A program made the translations under genes and the position numbers. The notes beneath the pieces are model-generated. The model searched no databases and was not told the origin of the DNA. It worked only from the letters and a program-made list of their open reading frames with translations. This document shows positions 24,430 to 37,100 of a DNA stretch of 64,000 nt, one piece after another. How positions within the stretch are numbered: position 1 is the first letter of the stretch; each line of letters opens with the position of its first letter. The stretch comes from Leuctra nigra (lineage: Eukaryota > Arthropoda > Insecta > Plecoptera > Leuctridae). The DNA is taken from NCBI GenBank assembly GCA_934045905.1, contig OW203764.1:30855629-30919628 (forward strand), given 5' to 3'.

Positions 24430-24680
24430 TCTTCTTCTACCCGCAAAGATTGGGCTAAAAGCCCGTTCCGTCCTCAAGGTGCAGCCCATCTTTTCCTTGG
24501 CCGGCCAATGTCGCGCCTGCCCTTCGGATCATAGTGAAGGGCCCATTTGGGAATTCTCTTATTCGACATCCTTTCTACATGGTCGGCCCATATTCTCCTG
24601 TACTGTGATATATTCTTATTGATTTCCTTAATTCCCAATTCGGCCCTTATATCCTCATTCCTGATCTTATCTAACAAATA
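24430..24680 (-). pseudogene. LINE fragment, C-terminal tail of ORF2
   Basis: Minus-strand frame 24677-24474 reads YRRIWADHVERMSNKRIPKW and HYDPKGRRDIGRPRKRW. This is the W-x-x-H-V-x-R-M ... G-R-R-x-x-G-R-P-x-x-R-W tail common after the reverse transcriptase in RTE-like elements. Heavily truncated on both sides. Confidence 0.7.
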
Positions 24681-24704
24681 ATGTATACGTATAATAATGT
24701 TTAA

Positions 24705-25045
24705 CGGCGCATCGACAGCGAGGTCATTTTGCGCACTGTTAATTTGTTGAATAATATGGAGGACATGGAGAGGGGTCGACCGAAGGGGCCCGGCCCGGAG
24801 GAGTCCAGCGCTGGTGGGAAGGTCAGGCAGGAATGGGGACGGACCGGGGGGAGGGAGGCTTCGGGCCGGTGGGACCCGATATCAGGGGAATCACCATCTC
24901 GAGGGGGGAAGCCGGCCCGAGGGGCCCGCGAATTTGGAGACCAGGTCGACCCTGAACTGCTCTTAGTTGGGACCAGTTCGTAATGTGGGTTGGCTCCACC
25001 GCGTCAAGGTGGCAGTCCATCGGGGGGGGGGGGGGGGGGGGAGTA
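24705..25045 (+). repeat. GC-rich dispersed repeat, copy 1, with poly-G run
   Basis: Begins GGCGCATCGACAGCGAGGTC and TTTTGCGCAC, then GC-rich sequence with GGGGTCGACC. A second copy lies at 43905-44330 (GGCACGTCGACAACTAGGTT). Ends in a G run of about 21 at 25021. Open frames here are side effects of GC richness. Confidence 0.55.
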
Positions 25046-25172
25046 CAAATAATGTTTTGGTAGATACTTGGGAAAGTGCTTGCTGTATGCCCATCTATAG
25101 AATTAGTTCCAACTCATATTTTTGGGCCTAACCGTTAATCGTTTGCACTGTCGGAGGCTAACATTGATAAAA

Positions 25173-25300
25173 CTAGGAAAACGCTCAGTGTAACGCGTTG
25201 ATGAGCGAGCACGGAGTAGGTACAAATTCTTGAACCGGAAATGCGTACACATACTCCAGGGACTTGATGATTTGACCCCAAACTAATTATTTCTAAAAAA
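25173..25300 (-). mobile_element. Helitron-like element, copy 5, 3' end only
   Basis: The CTAG and hairpin terminus at 25173 (CTAGGAAAACGCTCAGTGTA) is intact, but the GAGCGAGCG end was not found before the next copy at 25763. It appears truncated. Confidence 0.55.
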
Positions 25301-25762
25301 AAATTTGACAATATTATTAAGGTCAACCCACATAACTCATAAACAAAAGTTTACCAAATTTTGGGCCGCCATTTTGTTTTTATCAAGTGTTTTGTCAAAA
25401 TCACCATTTAATTTTTCACTTGAAAATGTGAAGCAAATTTTTACTTTCAATATTTTTTTATTTTTTTGCAATGTTTTGTGCAACTTAAAAAAAATAATCA
25501 GCTTGATCGCATTCATTGTTATCCAATCATATTCATTTAAATACAAAAACATCAATTTTATTAAAACTGCTCTAGTCAAGTCGTCATTTAAGTTATCGAC
25601 TTCATTTTTGCACTGAAATATTCCTCACTTGATACATTATGACATATAAAAAGTTTACCGAAATCGGCTATTTATAGCCATTTTTCTCACGACATTTTCT
25701 ACTTACATTGACAAAAAAATTTATTCCACATTCATTTTAAGATTTAAAGCACATGCTAATTA

Positions 25763-26683
25763 CTAGGAAAACGCTCTGTGTAACGCGTTGATGAGCGAGC
25801 ACGGACAGGCGCAACACCTCGAACCGAAATTATGTCTATCGAAAATATCATTAAAAGCCAATAATTCTTGAATTTCGTCAGACTCAAGTATAAAAATCTC
25901 AAAATTGTCCTAAAACATTAGTCCCAATAACCATGCAAAGCTTGAACCTTTTGAACCTTTCTGATTGAACTGTTCCTCGTTAATATTCAAAAATCACAAG
26001 ATCTCTTTAAAAAAATAGACCTGGGACCACTCATATGATATTATTGTGTGTACTTACACAATATTAGATTGATCTGTTGAATGGTCATATCAGTTTCATA
26101 CGTTTGAAAGTTTCTACTCTAACTACCTTGGAACTATAAAGAGTCGAAGTAGCCGTGATCAACATTTTCGAGAAATTTGACAGCCAACACGCAAAATGTC
26201 CGTAAAACGTCAATAACGTTTGGATTTAAACATAGATTAGTCTGAAAATTGTCAAAAATGCAGATAATGTTAGTCCCAATGACCATGCAAAGTTTTAAGT
26301 TGATCAGTCATACGGTTCAAGTTTAAATTTAAAAAATGACATAAAAGATTTTTTTAAATTTTAACCAATGGGAGGATTTGGCTGAAACTTTGTAAGATTG
26401 GGTACAATGTTGGTCGCCATGACTTGTCAAAATTTCAAATTGATCGGAACTATCAATCGAAAGATATTTTTTTTTAAATTTGAACCAATCACATGAGCCC
26501 GTTCAAAAACGATCCCATGGACCGCATAGATTACGTTAGTATATGTGCAAAATTTCAGATCGATTGGTTGTGCCGTTTGACCTGGGCAGTGAACACAAAA
26601 AAAAACAAAAAAACAAAAAAAAAACAAACACACAGAGAAAGTGCCGTAAGAGTACCGTGGTGACGCTCGCTACGCTCGCTCAA
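25763..26683 (-). mobile_element. Helitron-like element, copy 6, complete
   Basis: Minus-strand 5' end TTGAGCGAGCGTAGCGAGCG at 26683, 3' hairpin and CTAG at 25763, with A before and T after. Interior as in copy 1, with an A-rich/C-interrupted run near 26597-26626. Confidence 0.7.
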
Positions 26684-26704
26684 TTAGTAATAGATTAAGA
26701 TCGG

Positions 26705-27200
26705 CTTCATTTCAACTGTATCGATTAAAAAATATTTTGTCTTTCAGTAACATTCGTTTAGTCTACAATGCTTTAGTTGAATGAATCTATAATATTGTAT
26801 GGTATTTTAGCATATGGGAATGCATCCTATGGTCATCTTCGCAAAATAGAGATTATTCAAGATAGGATTGTTAGGAATTTACCTCCTATGGCTCTCAAAC
26901 ATCTTAGCTTTCAAACATTGTAATCTGCTACCGTTTCAACAATTATTTTTTTATCATCTCATTATTAAATTCTACTTTTGTGATCAATATAAAGTTTTCA
27001 AACATAACGTAAACACAAGACTCCAACAGACAACAACCTTTAAAACACCCCTCTAAATTAATAAATACGGCAACTTTGTGTTCAAATACCTAAATTTTTT
27101 ATTAGCATTCCAGAAACTATCAGAGATTTAAAACTTATAATGAAGTCAAAGCTGCTTTGAAACCTTGGATGGTAAGAGAGCTGGAAAATTTATTGTAAAT
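26705..27200 (+). pseudogene. LINE 3' fragment (jockey/CR1-like)
   Basis: Frames in succession: GILAYGNASYGHLRKIEIIQ then DRIVRN (the Y-G ... I-Q-x-x-x-I-R region after the reverse transcriptase), LLPFQQLFFYHLI, NVNTRLQQTTTFKTPL and VKAALKPWMV at about 27150-27180. Several stops and frame changes. It resembles the tail of the LINE at 53912-57142 in layout. Confidence 0.65.
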
Positions 27201-28890
27201 TGAATGTAACCTATATTTTATGTGCTGTGTATTGATATTCATGTTGTTGAATTTGTTTTGTTTGCAAATCACAATTTAACCTGTTTATATTTTACTCAAA
27301 CCCTTCTTACCTCTATGCTTACTTCAATATTGTTTCATGTTGCGACCTCTTTAAAGTTTAAATTATTAATAAACCTTCTGATAAGCCCTTAGAGGCTTTG
27401 AAGGATATCATGTGAATGTTAAATGTATTTTGTGTATTTCATGTGTAATAATTAAAAAAAGTAAAATGTACAGAAAATCAATAACTTATATATTATTCAG
27501 GAATAAATTTCGAGAGGCCAATAAAATAGAGGTAAATTAGTTTAAAAAAATCATTGTGAGACAGGGGGTAAGAGGCGAAGTCCCCCCCCCCCCCCCCCCC
27601 CCACCCCCTAAGCTCTATTCATGTTGGAGCAATTTAAGGCTTATTATGAACGCCAAAATATTGTGTTTTTGGTAGGTACTCGTTTCCAGGGATTCGAGAC
27701 ACCCCAGTTTGCCACCAAGGGCGATTTTTTTAAACTCTCCTTTAAGGGGAAGGTCTTGTGAAATCAGTAACTCGGATGTTTATGAATGAATCTTCTTAAA
27801 AATTTGTATAAATATTGCAATGTACTCAAAACTAATTAATTTTTTTTTTTTTTTTTGCAAATTTTATTTAATGTTTACTGTTTAAAAAAATGCCTTAGTA
27901 AAAAGCCTAAGGCTTTTATATTTTTCGCTTTTTTTATTTTTTTAAAATCTTTAATTAACTGTTTATGTTTTACATCCACAATGTAATGGGGAATTTTCTA
28001 CAAGTATTATAGTTCGCAAGTTAATTTTTTTTCGGTTAACAATGTATTTTATTACCGCTAAATTTGACATACTTGGTGCTTATAGCACTCCAAAATTTAA
28101 AAAAAAAAAATGATAAGAATTTCCTGATTAGATGTTTGAGACAGATATGTTTTCAATACACAGGAAAAATTACAGATCAATAGCTGTAAGAATTAAAAAG
28201 TAGTAGGGATTTTAATATACAAAAGGGCTTGAAAAAAAGAACTCGGTAAAGTGAGTTTGAAGTTGCTGAACACGCAGTAGAATCACACGCAATCATCATT
28301 TGTTTTATTTTTTTTACATTTTAATTGTTATCAAATCTTCATGATTTTTTTACCATGGAAGGAATACATATCAATACACGTTATTCCAAAATAAAAAATT
28401 AAAATTAAAAAAGTGATATTTCATCATATTTTCACAAGACCTTCCCCAAATACCGTTTTAACGCTACCTCCATTACCTCCATTTAGTACCTCCATTTGTC
28501 GTCAAAGCTTTGGAACTTTGAACATTACCTGGAAAGTAAATAACATATGAATTTTTTAAGTTTTCTTGCGCCCGTCTAGAGAGTTTACATGTTTGTAGGA
28601 GGGGGGGGGGGGGGGGGGGGGGGGGGACGCTAGCACAGGCTACAACCAACGTTAAGATCATGGAGTTAGTATACCTATATCGCATTTTAAATACCTACCT
28701 AACTCCGTGTTACAATAATTGATCGAACTTCGAACTTCTTATGAATCCCATTGCATGTGAATCGAGGCTGACTTAAAAATTAAATTATATTTCATATATT
28801 ATTTCATATTATATTGAAATGTACATAATTGTGAAAATAAACTATAGGTTAAATCATAAAGTGCCTAATATAATGTGATGGGGCAACTCC
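27201..28890. other. non-coding stretch with C and G homopolymer runs
   Basis: No gene recognised. A C run of about 22 lies at 27580-27601 and a G run of about 25 at 28601-28626. The rest is AT-rich. Part of gene B's missing 5' region or intergenic. Confidence 0.4.
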
Positions 28891-28975
28891 TAATCCGGTT
28901 AGCATATTGTAGCATATTGTTAGCATATTAGCATATTAGCATATTGTTAGCATATTGTATGCTAACCGGATTAGA
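28891..28975. repeat. AGCATATTGTT minisatellite inside a palindrome
   Basis: About six units of (TT)AGCATATTG, some shortened to AGCATATT, are enclosed by CTAATCCGGTTAGCATA and TATGCTAACCGGATTAG inverted ends. Looks like a small foldback element whose core expanded. Confidence 0.7.
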
Positions 28976-29013
28976 AGTTGTGTTAGGTGCACTCCTAGGC
29001 AGTGTTGTGATTA

Positions 29014-29921
29014 TTGAGCGAGCGTAACGAGCGTCACCACGGTACACTTATGGCACTTTCTCTGTGTGTTTTTTTTTTTTTTTTTTTTTTTTTTTTGTGT
29101 TCACTGCCCAGGTCAAACCGCACAACCAATCGATCTGAAATTTTGTACACATACTAACGTATTCTATGCGATCCCTGGGATCTTTTCTGAACGAGATCCT
29201 GTGATTGGTTCAAATTTTATAAAAATTATCTTTCGATTGGTTGGTTCGATCAATTTGAAATTTAGCAAAGTCATTGCAACCAACATTGTACCCAATCAAA
29301 AAAAAATTCAGCCAAATCCTCCAATTGGTTCAAATTTGAAACCATTTTTCCTGTGATTTTTGAAATTTAAACTGGAACCGATTGACCGACCAACTAAAAA
29401 CTTCGCATGGTCATTTGTACCAACATTTAAGGTATTTTTGCCAATTTTCACTCTAATCGGTCGTTATTTTCAAAAGTTTTTGTCATTTTAGGGACATTTT
29501 GCGTGTTGGCTGTCAAATTCACGGTGACTTCGAATCTTCAGTTCAAGGCAAGGTAGTTAGAGCAGAAAGTTTTAAACGATATGAAACTAATAATGACCGT
29601 TCAACAGATTGATCTGATATTGTGTACACACACTACATATCATATCATATGGGTGGTCCCAGGTATATTTTTTGAACGAGATCCTGTGATTTTTGAAAAT
29701 TAACAAGGAACCGTTCAATCATAAAGGTTTAATCGATCAACTTAAAACTTAGCAAGGATTGGCACCAATATTTGTGGAGATTTTGGAGATTTTTATACAA
29801 GTCTGTGACGAAACTAAAGAATTGTTGGCTTTTAATGACATTCGATAGACATAATTTCGGTTCGAGGTGTTGCGTGTATCCGTGCTCGCTCATCAACGCG
29901 TTACACAGAGCGTTTTCCTAG
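29014..29921 (+). mobile_element. Helitron-like element, copy 7, complete
   Basis: Starts TTGAGCGAGCGTAACGAGCG after an A; ends GCGTTTTCCTAG followed by T at 29922. The subterminal GTGCTCGCTCATCAACGCG pairs with the 5' GAGCGAGC. Nearly identical to copy 1 (2637-3531) in opposite orientation, including a T run at about 29070-29096. Confidence 0.75.
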
Positions 29922-30083
29922 TTTTATTTTTTATCTAGATAAAGATAAAGATAACCTGCCAAGAATTTATCTAGATGAGATAATAGATACATTTCCAAGA
30001 AATCATCTGGATAATCGATAAAGAAGTATAAATTCTTTATACTAAAAGAAGTATTCATCTTCGATAAAGAAGAAGTACAAGGG

Positions 30084-30443
30084 TTGGGGATCAACGATAG
30101 TAATCGCCGAATAGACATAATAGCCATTGATCGCGTGTTCCGTGACGGCTTCATCATCGACCCTACTGTACGTTTTGAATCCCATGCCGGACCAAGTGAA
30201 GAAGTCGACCAAGAGAAGAGAGATATATACGACCCTACTATCCCTTATTTTACCAACAAATATGGATGCAAATCTCTCGAGGTACTTGGACTCTTCATCG
30301 GCGCAAGAGGGAACATACCCAAATTTTTCAAATCATTTTGTACTAGATTTAAGATAAAGAATAAGTTTATAATTCATATTAGTATTTTAGCCAATAAGGG
30401 ATCGATTGCTACCCTGCGCAATCATCTTTATAATTCATATTAA
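30084..30443 (+). pseudogene. LINE ORF fragment
   Basis: A 119-residue frame with RRIDIIAIDR, DPTVRFESHA, EKRDIYDPTIPYF and LGLFIGARGNIPKFF. This block is a frequent C-terminal part of insect non-LTR retrotransposon ORF2 proteins (the IIDPTVRFE and GARG-I-P motifs). No reverse transcriptase core is attached. An ATC/ATT-rich tail follows (30445-30480), as at retrotransposon 3' ends. Confidence 0.6.
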
Positions 30444-30927
30444 TCATAATCATCATCATCATCTTCATCATTATTATCATTATCATTTGTACTTTTACTG
30501 CTTTCATTCTAATTCATAGCATTTTCTATAATTTATAATAATTCTAGCATTAATCACATTTCTTATATTTACAATTTACAATGTTATACTGTGTCCTTGA
30601 GGCATCCATTTTATAATGGCAGTGTTGTAAATAAAGTTCTCTCTCTCAAATAATTATCTAGATAATTGTAATAGATAATAGATATTTTTTTTACAAAATA
30701 GGTACTAATGTTCCCTAAGTATTTTGGAATCCTAAATTCGGAACTCTATTTTTTTTTAATGGGGCCGTCAAAACAAGCAAACTAATGCGACTTAAGGGTG
30801 ATGATTTTCCTTTTCATATCATCTGAATCTGACATTTGAGTTTCGTGCATGTCCATACACACAAATTAATTTTATTTAATATTTTTTATCTAGATAATTG
30901 CCAATTAACAATATTGTTTATTTTTTA

Positions 30928-31145
30928 ACGTCCCATCCCAAGGACGGTGTAACGCCCGTGGAGAGACTGATAACAGGTGGAGGGATGTCGTTACACTAGC
31001 CCCCAAACACCCCAGTCTCTCTGGCCCAACGGCAGCAACTGGCAAGCCAGAGTTGAATGGTCACCCATCCAACCGCTGACCGCGCTCAATGTTGCTTAAC
31101 CTCGGTGATCTGACGAGAAAGGGTTACGTTGGGTAACACTCTATA
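30928..31145 (-). repeat. 5S rRNA-derived SINE, copy 1
   Basis: On the minus strand TCGTCAGATCACCGAGGTTA and AGCAACATTGAGC, then GTTGGATGGGTGACC, match the internal promoter part of 5S rRNA (A box and C box). They are followed by the shared non-5S body with CAGAGAGACTGGGGTG and GACGGTGTAACG. Related copies at 34733-35085, 35308-35430 and 45450-45815. Confidence 0.75.
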
Positions 31146-31242
31146 GTGGCCACAATGTTCGGTACTCCATGTTTTAGAGAAAGATCGTCAAGTCATGTTT
31201 CTAACGATCTCCTTACAATACAACTACTATATACAATGGACG

Positions 31243-31491
31243 CAATAGGCCATTTAAGAAAGTAAAGATACATCTGTTGGTGAGGTGTGGTACTAATGTT
31301 GTCAGGCTTAAACGCATGCGCAGTGCGCACTTCAAAGGACTCGACGTGACGTCACCCCACCCACAGCCTTCTCGAAAACTACACGTAAATATATGACAGA
31401 CACTAAACAGACACTAGTCACTACACACTAGGCGGCTGTGGACCTGTCAGGCTTTATCGCATGCGCTTTGACTTTCTTAAATGGCCTATTG
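31243..31491. mobile_element. MITE with perfect 21-bp inverted ends
   Basis: CAATAGGCCATTTAAGAAAG at 31243 and its exact complement ending at 31491. Two internal GTCAGGCTT words near 31297 and 31447 add a subrepeat. No coding capacity; target duplication not evident. Confidence 0.7.
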
Positions 31492-31854
31492 TCCTTTCTC
31501 TTACACACATGATTCATCATATAGATCACAACAGAGTCGGGAACTTCAAAAGAACGATAGGGTTAAAACATTATTATCCATCCATTTCCAAAATTGCCTA
31601 TATGGCCTTGAAGATCGTAATTTGAAACTCTATAGTTTGAACTTAACAGGCGCGTAGGAACTAATTTCATCATGGGGGTTATTGCGACACCAGGGGGGGA
31701 TCTGGGGCTCTAAAATGCACGTAGGAACTGAAGCATTTTAGTTGCCTCGCAGGGCGATTTTTTCGAATATAAGTAATTTAAAAGTGATACTGCGATATTA
31801 AACTACTCAAATTACAACAAATAACCTCCTTTTGTTGACCCGCAGAGCGTATTT
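31492..31854. other. poly-G repeat relative, otherwise unremarkable
   Basis: Contains a fragment related to other G-run repeats (about 31655-31850, GCAGGGCGATTTTTTCGAAT). No gene seen. Confidence 0.4.
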
Positions 31855-32461
31855 TTGAGCGAGCGAAGCGAGCGTCTCCTTTTGGCTCTTTTGGCACGGA
31901 CCTCTGTTTTTTTGTATTTTTCTGTTACCTGAGGAAGGTCAGAGTTTTTCTTCGATCGAGCTGAAATTTTGCACACATGTAGAGACAACCTTTTCTGTTT
32001 GCAGACCCTAATTTTTTTGAAATCCATTCATTGGTTAAAATTTAAATAAATATCTCCTGATAGGCTGAAAAATGAAAACGGTCTTCGATAGTTCTGATCA
32101 AACTCATATTTTGCATGATCATTAAGACCAATATTGTCTCTTATTTTACCAAATTTCAACCCAATCAGTTAAGAACGTATGAACTTATTGACATTTTAAT
32201 ATCTGTCAGTAATGAAGTATTGAAATGAATGTTTTCCAGTGCCACTTGAATTGAATCTAATTTGCTATATTAACCAGGGTGCTTCGATGCTATTTTCAAG
32301 TTTTGATGAAAAGCATACTTTTATGTTGATTGAGTTATCATATTTCAATTCAATATGGATGTATAGGTATGTTTTCTGTGCGTTGTGTACGCATTTTCGG
32401 TACGAGAATCTGCACGTACACGTGCTCGCTCATCAACGCGTTACACTGAGCGTTTTCCTAG
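31855..32461 (+). mobile_element. Helitron-like element, copy 8
   Basis: Starts TTGAGCGAGCGAAGCGAGCG and ends with the hairpin and CTAG at 32458-32461, followed by T. Same 5' subfamily as copy 2 (GGCTCTTTTGGCACGGACCT). Shorter interior. Confidence 0.65.
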
Positions 32462-33042
32462 TTAGATTTTAATCAATTTATAAGTGATTCTGGGATGCTA
32501 AACTTAATTTTGTATGGTGAATGGGGATTGGGGGCTCAGTCTGCTCAAGTGGGGAGGGGGGATTATTCTCCCAATACCCCCCCCCCCCCCTTTCCTAAGC
32601 GCCTAGAAGTTAAAGGTTATTTTAGGGACTCCATCTATATAGAGGCTGTAGAGTCACCTCTATATCAGTAATATGTCCTGATAAAAAAAGTGATAAAACC
32701 AGTCTTGCAAATCACCTCTCTGTATACAAATATCTATATTTTAGGCAACTTATACTACGTCTGTGTACGACTGGTAGTCGCGATAGAGGGGTAAGTTTCA
32801 AGGTGACTGGCCAGTCAAGCTAAAAATGGTGCATTTTTGAAAAGTGATTTAGGTATCATAAAAGTCACCACAGCAAATAATATAATGTAAATTTTCATTT
32901 ACTTGATTGCTTAATTTCCAACCCCTGACCTTACACAAAGTCACTGACTTGAATTACATGGGCTAACAGTGGAGCTACAATAATTAAATGAACCGACTAT
33001 GTGTGCAATTATATCTCAGAAGGGCAAAATGTGAGTTAGAGC

Positions 33043-33386
33043 ATTGACTTCCGCTCTACGGGATTTGCAAGAGTTTCGTCATGTTTCGTCGATGTCTAGT
33101 GACAAACGAAATCGACCCGTTCTTACGTACAAAGGTCAAATTCTTCACTCGTCTCGTCCGGCTGAGATCGTCTCACTTGAGCCAAGATTGCAGGGAAACC
33201 TGACACAGCACAACAATATGCTTTTGATGCTCTTGTATTATAAATATGAAGACACAGCGTAGCATTAAACAAAATTAATAAAATGTCTTTATATTCCCAG
33301 AATTTGATAAAGCCTCCGACATTGGCGAAAGCATTCAGTGCTGCAGCTATAGCAGTCACGAATCCCATATAGAGCGGAAGTCAATG
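33043..33386. mobile_element. MITE, hAT-like flanks
   Basis: ATTGACTTCCGCTCTA and TAGAGCGGAAGTCAAT inverted ends bracket about 344 bp. Flanks GTTAGAGC (33035) and GTTAGAGA (33387) agree at 7 of 8 bases, consistent with an 8-bp duplication that has mutated once. Both strands carry incidental open frames. Confidence 0.6.
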
Positions 33387-34146
33387 GTTAGAGACTTTCT
33401 GCAGAAAGGTTACTCAACTACTAGCATTGTGGAACATTGTAGCATTGTCTACTAGCATTGTGTGAACTTAAATACCTATTACCCATACCTACACTATTTT
33501 ATCGGCGTTGATGGTTGATTTTTGTTGCCCGTCTTCAAATGCAAAGATTTACAATGCCAAGACAAATTTTAAATTAGAATTGGACTTCAAACAGATTGTG
33601 TGAATAAAAATGGAAAATCCACAAAAAATGCATTCCAATTTCCAAAACAGTGCAACTTAAACTTGTCTCTGAAATTGGAAGTACTATTGTATATACTTGT
33701 GTTCTAACACAAACATTTAGTTAGGAAAGGATGTTGGTTTGTAAGAAATGAACCAGCAATGAGGTCTCACATATTTTTACTATTAAATTAAATTGGTACA
33801 TAAAACAATGAAAAGTGTATGAAATGTACACTACGTATTATTGGCTATTGATCACCATTGCCTACTGTAAGGAGCTAATTCAATTTAAATAAAAACGAAG
33901 TTGCAATCAGTGAATAGCGATACTTATGTAGTAATGGAAGTACCAAATTAAAACATTAGAAAAGTTATTACTGTAATCTTACCCGACGGTAAATTTACCT
34001 ACTCACATCCTTCGTCCATAATCATTTACAAATTAGTATCTGGCAATACATTAACAATTTAAGTGCTCAGGTTGGGTCACCACAATATGTTCATTGACAA
34101 ATTTGTCGAATTGAAGGAAATAACAGCTCGTATCGCGCTTGCCGAT

Positions 34147-37100
34147 TCAGACGATGCCCCACACTTGCTCAAAAACGGTGCAGAGTTTGGCGCAGGTCAA
34201 CGCCCCGGAGAGAGGGTAACCGCTGATGGAAATGAACTCTTCTGCGTAGTCCGCATTCACCTGAAGATAACAGAAAAAGAGCTATAGCGGTGTCTTAGAT
34301 TCAGCGGGAAAATGCTGCTTCTACTTTTCTGTTGAAATCTTCTCGAGTCGGTTCTTTAAAGTTAAGAATGACTATCAAGAGTCTCTAGCTGCAATAAAAT
34401 TTATCGTTTTGTTGATAAATTAGAGAAATGGTGGTAAAAAATAAATAAAAATGACAGTTCAGGATTGTTGGTGAGTAATGACACACTCACCACCACTCTG
34501 TACACTGTACACTCGGCCAAACAAAACTTGAACGTTGACCAAATTTGAATGACTGCTGGTCATGTCCCATAACCAATCAAAGCTTGTTATTATCATTGAA
34601 ATGTGAGGTCATCTACTAGAGTGAGACAATGAGATCGCTTAGACTGACTTCTGATGGTGCGATCTTACATTTATCAGCCTATCAGATTTATTGAACGTTC
34701 AAGTTTTGTTTGGCCAAGTGTACCTGCTCGGTGCTCCACTAGTGAGAATGTAATATAGAGAAGGGAGGAGGGGAAACCCAGTACCGGCATGTAGCCTACT
34801 CCTGACGAAAGATACCAAGGAGGCTTAACGTCCCATCCGAAGGACGGTGTGACATTTACAGCACTGGCCTCCACAACCTGTGCCGTTGAGAGACTAAAAA
34901 GGAGGGAGGTTGCCACATTAACCCTTAAACACCCCAGTCTCTCTGGCTCAACGGTAGCAACTAGCAGGACAGAGTTGAATGGTTAAACATTCCAACCGCT
35001 GATCCCACTCAATGTTGCTTAACATCGGTGATCTAACGAGAACCATACACCAGCCGTTGGGTCTTACCGCCCCAGTAATGTCTACAAAGTAGGTACCTAA
35101 ATCAATTGTGTGATACGACATACATTGTATCATAACGTTTTTTTTTTTTTTTTTCAATAGTGTTACAGGACTGGTAGTCCTACTGCCGCCTCAACAACTC
35201 TGCTCCATTGACGATGTGCCACTATATACAGGAGGTGAAGTTGGTTGAGGATTCGTAACTAGGGATGTCAAGCGAATGAGTAGTTTGCTCCCTGCGCCCT
35301 GCTGGTATTTAACGTCTCATCCCAAGGATGGTGTAACGCCCGTTGAGAGACTGATATCAGGTGGAGGGGTGTCGTTACACTAACCCCCTACCACCCCAGT
35401 CTCTCTGGCCCAACGGCAGCAACTGGCAGGACAGTTCGGGCAGTGGCATCTCGGGTTACAAACAATAAATCTGTACAGGATATTTTCACCTGATTTTCAA
35501 TTGTCTCTTCAGTCTTCCCCTCAAAAACAGGTTGGCTGAGTGGTTACGCTCTGAACTTGTATTCCGGAGGTTTGGGTTCGATTCCCGCGGACGTCCTTCC
35601 TGACTGGGGTGTTTTCGTGGTTTTTCCTCAGTCGACAGGCACATGCTGGGAAGGTACCCTACTAATAGGCCACGACCGCCTCCTTCCCACCTTCCATCCT
35701 TACCTACTCTTCACCATCATCTCCCAATCATCATCATAATCATTCATCCGTCGCCATTAGCCTCGCTGCAGAACAGTGCGACGTTAAGCCCCAGACAAAA
35801 AAAAATCAATTGTCTGAGTTTAACTAAACCCATTCATCAGATAGAACTCCAGTCGTGTTTTAATTTTTATTTCCAGAAACTTTGACTCGGAAGGAAATCC
35901 AAGATGTTATTGAAAACAAGGAAACAAACAAAATCTTTCACTCACTTACGCACATTCTTACAATGTAAATAGTGGATCCCTTCCCTTTATTATTTTACAT
36001 ATTTTGGCAAGTGGAATTGTTTCAAGGCAATCCGTCAAGTAATTTCTAATAATTATTAATTTCATAAAGCTAGTAAACAAACAAGCCACAGGGTAAGTTA
36101 CCTTGCCATGAGCCTTAGCTCCAATGACGATGGCAATTGGGTCTTCAGCCGGCACCAGCTGTGTCAGGTCTGTCGTCTTAGTCCCGGTGTACGACGTGCC
36201 AACCTTACGGCAGCCCACGGGCAGGTGCTCAGTGACGGGGTTGCGGATGACCTTCAACAACTTGGTCGAACCTTCCGACGCCCGCACATTGAACTTGTGG
36301 AGAAGTTGCACTGAAATTACAGCATCGGTTAAATATGTGAGGTGGTTCCAATCAGTTAAATGTATTCATCCATCACTCAGTGGACATCTGTCAGTGTAAG
36401 AAACTGTCACCCACTAGCGCATGTCAGTACATTGGCAGCAGGCGCATAGGAAGGAGGGGGGGAATATTTCCCCCCCCCCCCTCGAGCAGGCTTACCCCCC
36501 ATTCACCATAAAAAATTAAGTTTAGTGTCCAAGAATCACTCCAAGATTGTTTAAATTCTAAAAAAAAAACGCCCTGCGAGGCAAAAATAGGGAGTTATTT
36601 GTTGTATTTGAGCAGCATCCCGGAATCGAATGTATATATTCGAAAAGATGCCATGCGGGGCAACAATTGGATTTTTTTTCTTCAGTTTGTGCATTTTTAA
36701 GCCCCAGAATTACTTTTAAAGTCTTCCTTTCAAATGGTCACGTGACCAACAGCTAAGCCACGCCCAAGTGAAATCTAATTGGCTCGCTGATTGAAGATCG
36801 CCACTCTCATTGGCTTAGAGAAGAATTAAAATTAGAAAATCGAACATATCTCGAAATTTAATATGGTGAGGTATCAATATTATATTTTATTCGCGAAGCG
36901 TAGATTTTTTTACACTGAAAAACATTTTTTCCAAAGAATTGTCATTTGAAGCATGCCCCTCACAACTAGTTAAACACCAACATTTCCATTCCAGACAGAA
37001 ATAACCATATAACACTGTGGTTAAAACTGCGACTTTAAAAGTGATATATCTAGGAAATTAATGTGGATAGCCCATTGTTTTATGGTATATTTGGAATCAG

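Noticed and set aside
24729..25020. Proline/glycine-rich protein on either strand
   Set aside because: Produced by the GC-rich dispersed repeat that recurs at 43905-44330 with different frames.
30928..31145. Genuine 5S rRNA gene
   Set aside because: Only the internal promoter part matches 5S; both sides continue into SINE body sequence shared with other copies.
33123..33368. Alanine-rich minus-strand frame (VTAIAAALNAFANVGGFIKF)
   Set aside because: It lies wholly inside a MITE with inverted ends and a mutated 8-bp duplication; chance frame.
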